Shown piece by piece: positions 7,463-15,841 of a DNA stretch of 45,320 nucleotides. The notes beneath the pieces are model-generated. The model saw only the letters and a program-made list of their open reading frames with translations, did not search any database and had not been told where the DNA came from. A program made the translations under genes and the position numbers. Position 1 is the stretch's first letter, and every line of letters starts with the position of its first letter. Source of the DNA: SZUA-430 sp964561925 (GTDB taxonomy: Bacteria > Pseudomonadota > Alphaproteobacteria > Micropepsales > Micropepsaceae); the NCBI GenBank assembly GCA_964561925.1, contig CAZLRW010000020.1:1-45320 (forward strand). Direction: 5' to 3'.

Positions 7463-8547
7463 GCATTGCCGTCAAACTTGGCCTGGTCGTCGCAGGGACG
7501 GCGGGCACGTTCTCGTTGCTTCAGCTTCAAGACATCGGCGTCGGCGGCGTCGAGCTTCCTGCGCTGACCTCCCTCACCGGGTTGGTCAACGTGGGCGCGG
7601 TCGGCGTCTCCGCAACCGGCGCCCCCATCGACAAGACATACACCGTCCGCCGGATTCGGATGGACGACATTGTCGCCCGCGTCGAACTGATCACGGTGCC
7701 CGGCCCCGGCCCGGTGCGCCTGCAAGCCCAGGGCAAGCCGGAGACGATGAAGGAACTCCAAGTCCGCACGAACGGCGACGAACTTTATCTTCGTCTCAGC
7801 CGCAAGAGCGACGAAGCCTGGTTCCCGTGGAATCTGTTCAATTGGTGGTCGCGCGATCGCAAGGCCCAAGACCTGTCCATTCGCGTGACCGCGCCCTCGG
7901 GCACACCCTACGAGCTTGACGGCATGATCGGCTCGATCGCAGCCGGCGATCTCGATGCGCCACTCCGTCTTGAAGCCCACGCCGTCAAGGCGCGCTTCGG
8001 CAGATTGCAGAGCGCGCAGGTCTCGATCGCGGGGTCGGGCGACATCGCCGTCGGCGCCGTGAAGGAAAACCTAGAGGTCGAAAGCGCCGGCAGCACGCGC
8101 TTCAGCGCGGCAAGTGCGGCGGCCGCACAAGTCGAAATGGCCGGCGGCGGCAACGTCCAGATCGGTCCGCTGACGGGTGGCCTCGATGTCGAAGTCGCGG
8201 GCTCCGGCAACGTGCGCGTTGCCGCGGTCAACGGTCCGGTCGAAATCGAAATCGCAGGCTCGGGTAACGTGCTGATCGACTCCGGCCGCGCCAATCCATT
8301 CTCGGTGGAAATTGCAGGCTCGGGCGACGTCGTGCTGCGCGGCGAAGCCGTAAACCCGCGCGTCGAAATCGCAGGCTCCGGCAACGTGAAGGTCAACTCC
8401 TATACCGGCAACCTCGACAAGGACATTGTGGGCTCGGGCGACTTCGACGTCATGAACCCCGGCCCACCGCAAGCCGGCGCCGTCCCGCCCCCTGCGCCTC
8501 CACCGCCGCCGGGGCAGCCGCCAGCCCCACCCCCGCCGCCGGGTTGA
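7459..8547 (+). CDS. DUF2807-like (head GIN domain) repeat protein with polyproline tail
   Basis: The 362-residue protein starts with a hydrophobic segment (about 5-20) that could be a signal or anchor, then a region with TYTVRRIRMDDIVARVELI typical of head GIN (DUF2807) putative adhesins, then a parallel beta-helix-like array. Eight A/V-G-[SG]-[GT] turns occur at residues 191, 210, 228, 247, 266, 286, 305 and 324, a period of about 19. A Trp-rich stretch (121-130) is unusual. The C-terminus (341-362) is almost pure Pro/Gly. Family proteins are thought to be cell-surface or periplasmic, but their role is not established. It is translationally coupled to the preceding small membrane protein. 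Confidence 0.8.
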   Translation: MSIAVKLGLVVAGTAGTFSLLQLQDIGVGGVELPALTSLTGLVNVGAVGVSATGAPIDKTYTVRRIRMDDIVARVELITVPGPGPVRLQAQGKPETMKELQVRTNGDELYLRLSRKSDEAWFPWNLFNWWSRDRKAQDLSIRVTAPSGTPYELDGMIGSIAAGDLDAPLRLEAHAVKARFGRLQSAQVSIAGSGDIAVGAVKENLEVESAGSTRFSAASAAAAQVEMAGGGNVQIGPLTGGLDVEVAGSGNVRVAAVNGPVEIEIAGSGNVLIDSGRANPFSVEIAGSGDVVLRGEAVNPRVEIAGSGNVKVNSYTGNLDKDIVGSGDFDVMNPGPPQAGAVPPPAPPPPPGQPPAPPPPPG

Positions 8548-8556
8548 TCGCTAACA

Positions 8557-9762
8557 TCACTCGTACCTAAGCGCCTCGATCGGGTCTAAACCCGCCGCGC
8601 GGCGCGCCGGGAAGAAGCCGAACACGATCCCGACCGCCGCCGAAAAGCCGAACGCGACGACCACGACCCACGGCGACAGCACGAACGGCACGCCGATCCA
8701 GGCCGCGATCGCGGCCGATCCGCCGAGTCCGATCGCGGCACCGATCAGCCCGCCGACGCAGCTCAGCACCACGGCCTCGATCAAGAACTGCAGCAGAACG
8801 TCCCGTTCGAGCGCGCCGATGGCAAGCCGGATGCCGATCTCGCGCGTTCGCTCCGTCACCGACACCAGCATGATGTTCATGATCCCGATGCCGCCGACGA
8901 GAAGGCTGATCGCCGCCACCGCCGACAGACCGGCCGTCAGAAGCTGCGTCGTCGATTCGACGAGGCTCGACACAGACTGAAGATCGCGGATCAGGAAATT
9001 GTCCTGCTCGCCCGGCCGGATTCGCCGCCGCTCGCGCATCAGCGCCGCGATCGCGTCCTGCACCGGTTTCACCTGCTGCGCAGTCAAGGCCGAAACCCAG
9101 ATCTGCTGCACGTCGTCGTTGCCGGTCATGCGCCGCTGCACGGCCAAGATCGGCATCAGGATCGTATCGTCTTGGTCTTGCCCGAACGTCGACTGCCCTT
9201 TCACGCCCAGAACACCGATGACCTCGCAGGACGTTGCGCCGAGCCGGATCTTGGCGCCGATCGGGTTTTGATGCCCGAACAGCTCCTTGCGCGGCGTCTC
9301 GCCCAATATGCACACCGGCCGGCCGCCGCGCTCTTCGCTGTCGGTGAACATGCGCCCATGCTTCACCGGCCACTCGCGCACGGCGAGGTAAGGGTTCGTC
9401 GTGCCTTGGATGCCGACTTGCCAGTTCTTCGCACCGTACACGGCTTGTGTCTGCTTGACGGCGGACGGTGCGACGGCGGCGACGCCCTGGACCTCGCGCT
9501 CGATCGCGTCCGCATCGTCCATCTTGAACGGCGTCTGCGGGGTCGCTGGTCCGGACCGCTGCGGCGTGAACGGCAGCACGAAGAGCAGATTGCGCCCCAT
9601 CGAGGCGATGTCGGCGGTGACCTTGACTGTGAGCCCCTGCCCCAGCGTCACGACGGTCACGACGGCGGCCACGCCCACGATGATGCCGAGCGTCGTGAGC
9701 AGCGAGCGAAGCAAGTTCGCCCGCAATTCCCGCCAAGCCAGTTGCAGCGTCGTCCATATCAT
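8557..9762 (-). CDS. MacB-like ABC transporter permease
   Basis: The 401-residue protein has the FtsX/MacB layout: one N-terminal TM helix (about 20-43), a large periplasmic domain (about 45-275) and three C-terminal TM helices with the signature NIMLVSVTERTREIGIRLAIGA between them. Such proteins do not form a channel but transmit ATP-driven motion across the membrane to export lipoproteins, toxins or drugs with an adaptor and an outer-membrane exit duct. In this operon the ATPase is a separate gene 4 nt upstream, and the adaptor is upstream of that. No TolC homologue is in the window. It ends 9 nt from the convergent GIN-repeat gene. Confidence 0.9.
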   Translation of the reverse strand: MIWTTLQLAWRELRANLLRSLLTTLGIIVGVAAVVTVVTLGQGLTVKVTADIASMGRNLLFVLPFTPQRSGPATPQTPFKMDDADAIEREVQGVAAVAPSAVKQTQAVYGAKNWQVGIQGTTNPYLAVREWPVKHGRMFTDSEERGGRPVCILGETPRKELFGHQNPIGAKIRLGATSCEVIGVLGVKGQSTFGQDQDDTILMPILAVQRRMTGNDDVQQIWVSALTAQQVKPVQDAIAALMRERRRIRPGEQDNFLIRDLQSVSSLVESTTQLLTAGLSAVAAISLLVGGIGIMNIMLVSVTERTREIGIRLAIGALERDVLLQFLIEAVVLSCVGGLIGAAIGLGGSAAIAAWIGVPFVLSPWVVVVAFGFSAAVGIVFGFFPARRAAGLDPIEALRYE

Positions 9763-9766
9763 GAGG

Positions 9767-10474
9767 TCACGCCGCGCCTTTCCGTGTGATCACGTCGGAG
9801 GCGATCTTTCCGTCGCGGAAGCGGATCTGCCTGCCTGCATAAGCCGCGATGTCCTCTTCGTGCGTGACGAGCACGATCGTGATCTGCCGCCGCGCGTTGA
9901 GGTCCGTCAGAAGCTTCATGATCTCGTGACTGCGCGCGCTGTCGAGGTTGCCGGTGGGCTCGTCGGCGAAGATCACCGCGGGTTCCGTCACCAGCGCGCG
10001 CGCGATCGCCACGCGCTGCTGCTGCCCGCCGGAAAGCTCGGACGATGTGTGATTGGCGCGGTCGGCAAGCCCGACGAGGTCGAGCGCCTTCAGCGCCTGC
10101 GCCCGCCGCGCTTGCGCCGTCTCGCCGCGATAGATCAGCGGCAACTCCAGATTCTCGCGCGCCGTCGTACGTTTCAGCAGATTGAACCCCTGGAACACGA
10201 AGCCGATATAGTTGCGCCGGAGCAGCGCCCGCTGGCTGCGCGAAAGCGTGCCCACGTCGACGCCGCGAAAGAAATAGCGCCCGCTTGTCGGCGTATCGAG
10301 ACAGCCCAGAATGTTCATCGCCGTCGACTTGCCCGAGCCGGACGGTCCCATGATGGCGACGAACTCGCCGTCGCCGATCGAAAGGCTGACCCCGTCGAGC
10401 GCGCGCACTTCCGCCTCGCCCTTGCCGTAGATTTTGGAGACGCCCTCGAAGCGTATGAGCGGCGGCTGTGTCAT
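9767..10474 (-). CDS. MacB/LolD-type ABC transporter ATPase
   Basis: The 235-residue cytosolic ATPase has all motifs intact: Walker A GPSGSGKST (43-51), signature LSGGQ (147-151), Walker B VIFADEP (167-173) and H205. The ANHTSSELSGGQQQR context and length are typical of the MacB/LolD/FtsE class rather than importers. It sits between the adaptor gene (25 nt upstream) and the permease gene (4 nt downstream) and presumably dimerises under two copies of the permease. Its complete motifs contrast with the degenerate ATPase at 23751-26405. Confidence 0.94.
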   Translation of the reverse strand: MTQPPLIRFEGVSKIYGKGEAEVRALDGVSLSIGDGEFVAIMGPSGSGKSTAMNILGCLDTPTSGRYFFRGVDVGTLSRSQRALLRRNYIGFVFQGFNLLKRTTARENLELPLIYRGETAQARRAQALKALDLVGLADRANHTSSELSGGQQQRVAIARALVTEPAVIFADEPTGNLDSARSHEIMKLLTDLNARRQITIVLVTHEEDIAAYAGRQIRFRDGKIASDVITRKGAA

Positions 10475-10499
10475 CGCACAGGTCCTTGTCCGCCGGTCA

Positions 10500-11702
10500 T
10501 CACCCCGGCCCGCCTTGTACGACGTCCAGGATGAATTCCTCGCCCGTCTTCACGTTGGGGCTTGTCACCTGCGTACGTCGCCCGTCGGTGACGCCGAGCG
10601 TGACCGCGCGCGAGGTCGGCTTCCAGTCCGGCCCCACGCTCCAAAGCTCGCCCTTGCCCGACGCGATCGGATCGACTGGCGCCGTGGTCGCTTGCGGAAT
10701 GAAGCCGCTCGCCTCGTTCGTCTGCGGCGAGAAGCGCAGCGCGCCGTTCGGCACGCTGATCGTGTCTTTCACGACTTTGACCGTGATGTCCGCGGTGGCC
10801 GTCATGCCGGGCTTCAAGAGCCCGTCGTTGTTCTCGACGCTGAGCACGCCCTGATAGGTGACGACGTTCTGCACCGTGCGCGCCGCATTGCGCAGTTCGA
10901 TCACTTTCGCGTTGAACGTCTTCGCGGCGTAGGCGTCGACCGTGAACGTCGCCTCTTGACCAAGCGCCAACTCGCCGATGTCGGCCTCGTCGATGTCGAC
11001 GGTCAGCTTCAGCGTCGTCAGATCCGAGGCGATCACGAAAAGCTCCGGCGTCTGGAAGCTTGCGGCGACCGTCTGGCCGCGCTCGACCTTACGGTCGAGT
11101 ACGACCCCGTCGATCGGCGAGCGGATCGCGGCCTTGGCAAGGTTCGCTTCCGCCTGGTCGGCCTGCGCCCGCGCGTTGCGCAACGTCGCCGCCGCGACGT
11201 CGCGCGCGGCCAGCGCCTGGTCGTAGGCCGCCTGCGAAACGAAGCCCTTCGTGCGCAGGTCGACCGCGCGCTTCAGATCGTTCCCCGCTTTCGCGACGTT
11301 CGCCTCCGCCTGCGCGACGCTGGCGCGCGATTGCACCGCGCGCGCTTGCAGCTCGTCGGTGTTGATCCGCGCGAGCACCTGACCCTTGGTCACCTTCGAA
11401 TTGAAGTCGACGAGCACCTCGTCGATGCGGCCCGAGACCTCCGCGCCGACCGTGACCTTGTCGATCGGCTGCAGCGTACCCGTCGCCGTGACCAGCGCAC
11501 GGATCGTCGCGACCTCGGCCTTGCCCTTCAAGTATTCGGTCTTCTTGGCAGGCGTCAGCACCCACCACGCCGCAAGCGCGGCAATGCCGAGCGCACCGGC
11601 GATGATCCACCAGCGCCGCCACCAGGGGCTTGCGGCCCGCCCCACGCCAAGCGTGCGTTCGATGTCGCTGGGCTCGGTCGCCCGCTGCGTTGCGTCGTTC
11701 AT
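10500..11702 (-). CDS. MacA/HlyD-like periplasmic adaptor subunit
   Basis: The 400-residue protein has a short cytoplasmic tail, a TM anchor (about 31-50) and an adaptor core: lipoyl half-motifs (GTLQPIDKVTVGAEVSGRIDEVLV and AAIRSPIDGVVLDRKVERGQTV) flanking an Ala-rich helical hairpin (about 110-195), then beta-barrel and membrane-proximal domains. It would link the MacB-like inner-membrane complex to an outer-membrane channel. It is the first gene of the minus-strand export operon and follows a sigma70-like promoter covered by a perfect inverted repeat, so the operon is probably repressed until a ligand appears. Confidence 0.92.
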   Translation of the reverse strand: MNDATQRATEPSDIERTLGVGRAASPWWRRWWIIAGALGIAALAAWWVLTPAKKTEYLKGKAEVATIRALVTATGTLQPIDKVTVGAEVSGRIDEVLVDFNSKVTKGQVLARINTDELQARAVQSRASVAQAEANVAKAGNDLKRAVDLRTKGFVSQAAYDQALAARDVAAATLRNARAQADQAEANLAKAAIRSPIDGVVLDRKVERGQTVAASFQTPELFVIASDLTTLKLTVDIDEADIGELALGQEATFTVDAYAAKTFNAKVIELRNAARTVQNVVTYQGVLSVENNDGLLKPGMTATADITVKVVKDTISVPNGALRFSPQTNEASGFIPQATTAPVDPIASGKGELWSVGPDWKPTSRAVTLGVTDGRRTQVTSPNVKTGEEFILDVVQGGPG

Positions 11703-11742
11703 GCACCCGTACCCAGCAAACGCCGTGCCCCCGTGAAACCGT

Positions 11743-11771
11743 TATATAGGAAGCGCTTCTAGATAGTTCAA
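11743..11771 (-). promoter_or_regulatory. sigma70-like promoter of the MacAB-like operon
   Basis: Minus-strand TTGAAC (11771-11766) and TATATA (11748-11743) are separated by exactly 17 nt, about 40 nt upstream of the adaptor ATG. The -35 box lies inside one arm of the inverted repeat at 11766-11785, and a 10-bp palindrome GAAGCGCTTC (11750-11759) occupies the spacer. Confidence 0.7.
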
Positions 11772-11785
11772 ACGCTTGTTTGAAC
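11766..11785. promoter_or_regulatory. perfect inverted repeat, probable TetR-family operator
   Basis: GTTCAAAC (11766-11773), spacer GCTT, GTTTGAAC (11778-11785): perfect 8-nt arms. The shape and the CAAACGCTTGTTTG-like core resemble operators of TetR/AcrR repressors of efflux genes. It overlaps the -35 box of the adaptor promoter, an arrangement that blocks RNA polymerase. No TetR gene is present in the window, so the regulator would act from elsewhere. Confidence 0.6.
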
Positions 11786-11809
11786 GTAACCCGTCGCGTG
11801 GAATCTGAG

Positions 11810-12907
11810 TTAATGCGCGTAGGGGTCGACGGCGTCGCGCAACCCATCACCCAGCACGTTGAAGGCCAAGACGACGAGCACCAAGGGCACCAGCGGGATC
11901 AAAAGCCACGGATACAGCTCGATCGCGGTGATGCTTTGGGCCTCGTTGAGCAGCACGCCCCAACTCACGACGGGCGCCCGCAAGCCCAGTCCCAGGAACG
12001 AAAGCGCCGTTTCGCCCAAGATCATCCCAGGGACGGCCAGCGTCACGCTCGCGATTAAGTGACCGGAGAAATTGGGCAGCATGTGCCGGAACAGCACGCG
12101 CGTGCGGCTCGCGCCCAAAAGTTCGGCAGCGACCACATAGTCCTCTTCGCGCAACGACAGCACCTTCGCCCTGACCGCGCGCGCGAGTCCCGGCCAATCG
12201 AGCAGGCCCAGAATGAGCGTGATCCCGAAATAGACCCACAACGGCGACCACGTCGCCGGCAGCGCCGCCGCCAGCGCCATCCAAAGCGGCAGCTCGGGCA
12301 ACGATCGCAGCAACTCGATCAGCCGCAAGACCGATGCGTCGACCCACCCGCCGAGATACCCGGCAAACCCGCCGAGCAGGCAACCCAGCACGAAACTGAT
12401 GGCCACGCCGATGAGACCGATCGTGAGCGAGATGCGCGCGCCGTACAGCACGCGGCTGAAGATGTCCCGTCCCAATCGGTCCGTGCCGAAAATGTAGAAC
12501 CCGCTTCCGCCCTCGGCCGGACAAACAAGATGGAAGCGCGCTTCGACCACGCCCCAAAACATGTAGGGATCGCCCTCGCACAGGAACCGCAAACGCTCGG
12601 CCGTAGTCGTGTCGGCCGTGTAGACGCGCTGAAACGACTCCGGATCGACCGTGGCCGTCGTGCGGTGGACGTAAGGTCCGACGAAGGCGCCGTCGCGAAA
12701 CCAATGCACGTCCGAGGGCGGCGCAAACAGCGCCTCGTTGTTGCGCGTCTCGGGCGCGTAAGGCGCGATGAGTTCGACGAACGGCAAACTGCCGTACATG
12801 ACGGCCAGGAACACGAGCGCGAAGAACGCGCCCTTGCGCCGCCACAACCGGTCCAGGAACGTCGGCGTTTCGACCTTGGCGATGGTGGCGTCCGCAACCG
12901 CGCTCAT
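11810..12907 (-). CDS. DppC/YejE-type ABC importer permease
   Basis: The 365-residue inner-membrane permease has an N-terminal TM helix (about 30-50), a long periplasmic insertion (about 55-145) and a BPD-type domain with the EAA loop (ELLGASRTRVLFRHMLPN, about 270-290). The long insertion is typical of YejE and of oligosaccharide-type members of this peptide-transporter family. It overlaps the DppB-type gene by ATGA. It is the last gene of the long minus-strand array; no terminator is visible before the export-operon promoter downstream. Confidence 0.92.
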   Translation of the reverse strand: MSAVADATIAKVETPTFLDRLWRRKGAFFALVFLAVMYGSLPFVELIAPYAPETRNNEALFAPPSDVHWFRDGAFVGPYVHRTTATVDPESFQRVYTADTTTAERLRFLCEGDPYMFWGVVEARFHLVCPAEGGSGFYIFGTDRLGRDIFSRVLYGARISLTIGLIGVAISFVLGCLLGGFAGYLGGWVDASVLRLIELLRSLPELPLWMALAAALPATWSPLWVYFGITLILGLLDWPGLARAVRAKVLSLREEDYVVAAELLGASRTRVLFRHMLPNFSGHLIASVTLAVPGMILGETALSFLGLGLRAPVVSWGVLLNEAQSITAIELYPWLLIPLVPLVLVVLAFNVLGDGLRDAVDPYAH

Positions 12908-13929
12908 CGCTCAAGCCCCTGCCCCAACCGCACGCGCGGATCGATGAGCCCGAGCAGAAGATCGGAGATCAGCGTGCCGACCAGCGTCAGTCCCGCCGCG
13001 AACAGCAGAATGAACCCCGCCAAGAACTGGTCTTGCGTGCGCAACGCCGTCACCAGGATCGGCCCGATCGTGGGCAGGCTCAAGACGATCGACACGATCA
13101 CGGAGCCCGACACCAGCGAGGGCAGCAGATTGCCGATGTCCGCCACGAACGGAATAATCGCCATGCGCACCGGATAGCGCAGCAAAAGCCGGGTCTCGCT
13201 GATCCCGCGCGCCCGCGCCGCGATCACGTACGGCTTGCCCAGTTCGTCGAGCAGATTGGCCCTAAGCCTGCGGATCATCGCGCCCGCGCCCGCAAACGCG
13301 ATGATCACCACGGCGACGGTCAGATGCGCCGCAAGCGAGACGAACCAAGCGCCCGTCCACGGCTGATCGGCGACCGCCGGATCGACAAGCCCGCCGATCG
13401 ACACCCCGAACCAAGCGTTCGAGTAGACGAGCACGACGAGCGCGAGCAGAAACCCGGGCGTCGCCATCGCCACATAAGCGAAAGCGGCGATCAGATAGTC
13501 GCCGAACCGGTATTGCCGCACCGCCGCCAGGATCCCGAGCGGCATCGCGATCAGATAGATCGCCAAGACCGCAAGCACGTTGACCAGGATCGTCGGGCCC
13601 AGCGCGAACTGGACGACGTCGGCGACCGGCTTCTTGAACTCGAACGAAAACCCGAGATCGCCCTGCAGCAATCCCGAGTGGCCGCGCGGCCCCGGCCACA
13701 CGCCCAGCCACACGCCGAACTGTTCGATCACCGGTTTGTCGAGCCCGTACTCTTCCCGCAGATAGGCGATCTTATCCGCGCCCGCCTGATCGCCCTGCGC
13801 TTTCAGCTGCACGATCTCGTTCGACAGATAATCGCCTTCCGGCAGTTGGATGATCAGAAAGATCAGTGCCGCGATCGCAATCAGCGCCGGCACCATCAAG
13901 ATCACCCGCTCGGCCGCGTAGCGAAGCAT
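12904..13929 (-). CDS. DppB/YejB-type ABC importer permease
   Basis: The 341-residue permease starts with the family hallmark MLRYAAERVILMVPALIAIAALIFLI and continues with a periplasmic segment and five further TM helices. The EAA loop is visible as YVIAARARGISETRLLLRYPVRMA. It pairs with the DppC-type protein to form the membrane channel of a solute-binding-protein-dependent importer. It begins 40 nt after the binding-protein gene. The insertion between TM1 and TM2 (YLSNEIVQLKAQGDQAGADK region) is longer than in E. coli DppB. Confidence 0.92.
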   Translation of the reverse strand: MLRYAAERVILMVPALIAIAALIFLIIQLPEGDYLSNEIVQLKAQGDQAGADKIAYLREEYGLDKPVIEQFGVWLGVWPGPRGHSGLLQGDLGFSFEFKKPVADVVQFALGPTILVNVLAVLAIYLIAMPLGILAAVRQYRFGDYLIAAFAYVAMATPGFLLALVVLVYSNAWFGVSIGGLVDPAVADQPWTGAWFVSLAAHLTVAVVIIAFAGAGAMIRRLRANLLDELGKPYVIAARARGISETRLLLRYPVRMAIIPFVADIGNLLPSLVSGSVIVSIVLSLPTIGPILVTALRTQDQFLAGFILLFAAGLTLVGTLISDLLLGLIDPRVRLGQGLER

Positions 13930-13969
13930 CAGACGAAGCTCCAGGGCGTCGTGAAGCGCGCAGCCGCCA

Positions 13970-15811
13970 TCACTTCTCGAACCAGAATTCGTCCATCCGG
14001 TACATCCCGAACTGCGCGCCCGGATCCCACGAGAACACGCCGCGCTGAGGTACGTTGCGAAGCTTCGTGCTGACCGCGATCGGTTGCATCACGCCCGACA
14101 CCGTGCCGATGATGAACTGCTCCTCCGCATGGATGGCGAGCATCTTCTCCCAAATCGCCTTCCGGTCGGCCGTGGTCTTCGCGCCGTTCCAGGCCGCGTC
14201 GAGCTTCAAAAGCTCTTGAGCGGCCGGAACGTCCGGCGCTTCGCCCGCCTTGCCGTTCGTCTCGAAATTGTTGCCCCATTTCGGCCAGATCAGCGTGTCC
14301 TGCCGGGTCGGGGCGAGTTCGTCCGGGCTCATCTCCGCCGTCGGCATGCCGGTGTCCCAGCCCGACCAGGCCGTCATCACCGCCTCGCCCGAATAGGCGC
14401 GGGTGCGCATCTGATTGCGGTCCGACGGTTTGACGACGAGCTTGATGCCGATCGCCTTGTAGTGCTGCGCGATTAGCTGCAGCACGTCGGTTTCTTCCTT
14501 CGACTCGCCCGCCGTTTCGACCACGAGCTCGAGCGGCCGTTTGTCGGCCATCAGCCGCACGCCGTCTGCGTTGCGCACCTTCAGTCCGATTTCGTCGAGC
14601 AGCGCGCTCGCCGCCTTCGGGTCGTGCGTGGCGTTCGCGGTCAGATATTCCGGCCTGTGAAGCGGCGACCCCTTCAGCACCGCGTTGTTCCCTTCGCTCG
14701 CCATGCCGAAGAACAAGGCCTTGTTGATATCGGCCCGGTTGATCCCGAGCGACAATGCGCGGCGGAACCGCCGGTCGCGCATCAGTGCCCGCCACGAAGC
14801 GTCGCTCGCGTTCAAGTTCGGATAGAGCGCGATGTGCGAGCCCTTGGCGATCGGCCAAGTCAGCACCTTGTACTTGCCCTTCGCCTCGTTCGCCTTCAGC
14901 ACGGTCGCGTCGCCGAACGACAGCCCGCGCGCCTGCAGATCGGCGTCGCCCGCGGCCGTCTTTGCCGGGATCAGACCGCCGTCCGTGATCGCCACTTCGA
15001 CCGTGTCGATATAGGGCAACTGCACGCCTTGTTTGTCGACGCGGTGGAAGAAGGGATTGCGCTTGAACACGAAACGCGTGGCGGGCATCGCCGTCGTCGC
15101 CACCCACGGCTGCAGCGTCGGCATCGCCGGATTGTCGTTGTCGTAGATGCTGTCCTTCTGATTGTGCAGCTGTGCCCAATTGCGGGCCTTGGCCGCTTGC
15201 GCGAGTTTCGCGAGTGCACCGGCCTCCGCATATTTGGTGTGGAACTGCTTCAGATAGTGCGCAGGGCGATAGATGAACGGCTCGCGCGCCTGCGCCAGCG
15301 ACGCCAGGAACCGCGCATTCGGCTTCGTCCACGAATAACGCACCGTCGTTGCATCGACGATCTCGACTTTCGGCCGCTCGCCGCCGTTCAGAAGCTCGAC
15401 CGGCGGGCCGCCGGGGTTGAGCTCCTTGTTCGACGCGACGTCTTCCCAGAAGTAGCGGAAGTCCTCCGACGTGAACGGCGCGCCGTCCGACCATTTGTGT
15501 CCGGCGCGCAGCCTTAGCGTGAACACGCGCCCGTCCTTGACCTCGACGGACTTCAGAATGTCGGGCTTGAGCTCCAGCTGCGGCGTCCATCCGACGAGCC
15601 GGGCATAACCCCACGTGTTTAGAAGCCGGATGTCCTTCTCGCGGCTCATCAGCATGCGCAACGTTCCGCCCGCTTTGCCCGGTGTGCGGCCGGCGGCCGT
15701 CAGATCGGCAACGAACGGCTCGGCCGGCAACCGCGTGGTCGTGGGTTCGCCCGCCGACGCGGCGAACGCGAACGAAACGGCGAACAAGGCGGCGCAAGTC
15801 AAACGCATCAT
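13970..15811 (-). CDS. peptide/oligosaccharide-type ABC substrate-binding protein
   Basis: The 613-residue protein has a Sec signal peptide ending about residue 20 (AFAASAGEP) and the SBP_bac_5 fold: GGTLRMLMSREKDIRLLNTW, the LRAGHKWSDGAPFTSEDFRYFWED signature, and a C-terminal lobe. At over 590 mature residues it belongs to the large group of this family that includes both oligopeptide and plant or galactoside oligosaccharide binders, so the ligand is open. A nearly equal-length frame on the same strand (13929-15797) is an out-of-frame shadow with no family features. An in-frame ATG at 15808 is an equally possible start. Confidence 0.92.
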   Translation of the reverse strand: MMRLTCAALFAVSFAFAASAGEPTTTRLPAEPFVADLTAAGRTPGKAGGTLRMLMSREKDIRLLNTWGYARLVGWTPQLELKPDILKSVEVKDGRVFTLRLRAGHKWSDGAPFTSEDFRYFWEDVASNKELNPGGPPVELLNGGERPKVEIVDATTVRYSWTKPNARFLASLAQAREPFIYRPAHYLKQFHTKYAEAGALAKLAQAAKARNWAQLHNQKDSIYDNDNPAMPTLQPWVATTAMPATRFVFKRNPFFHRVDKQGVQLPYIDTVEVAITDGGLIPAKTAAGDADLQARGLSFGDATVLKANEAKGKYKVLTWPIAKGSHIALYPNLNASDASWRALMRDRRFRRALSLGINRADINKALFFGMASEGNNAVLKGSPLHRPEYLTANATHDPKAASALLDEIGLKVRNADGVRLMADKRPLELVVETAGESKEETDVLQLIAQHYKAIGIKLVVKPSDRNQMRTRAYSGEAVMTAWSGWDTGMPTAEMSPDELAPTRQDTLIWPKWGNNFETNGKAGEAPDVPAAQELLKLDAAWNGAKTTADRKAIWEKMLAIHAEEQFIIGTVSGVMQPIAVSTKLRNVPQRGVFSWDPGAQFGMYRMDEFWFEK

Positions 15812-15841
15812 GCAGGCCTCGAGAATAAGGACGCGAACGGT

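Noticed and set aside
8023..8450. DNA-level tandem repeat or CRISPR-like array
   Set aside because: The periodicity is at protein level (about 57 nt) with strongly varying codons; there are no identical repeats or spacers.
8477..8547. Low-complexity CCG/CCN tract as a simple repeat or frameshift product
   Set aside because: It stays in frame with the GIN-repeat protein and ends in a proper stop; polyproline tails are plausible biology.
13929..15797. 622-codon open frame nearly the same length as the binding-protein gene, same strand
   Set aside because: Composition is Arg/Gly/Ala-rich shadow translation without signal peptide or family motifs, whereas the frame at 13970-15811 has the full SBP_bac_5 signature.
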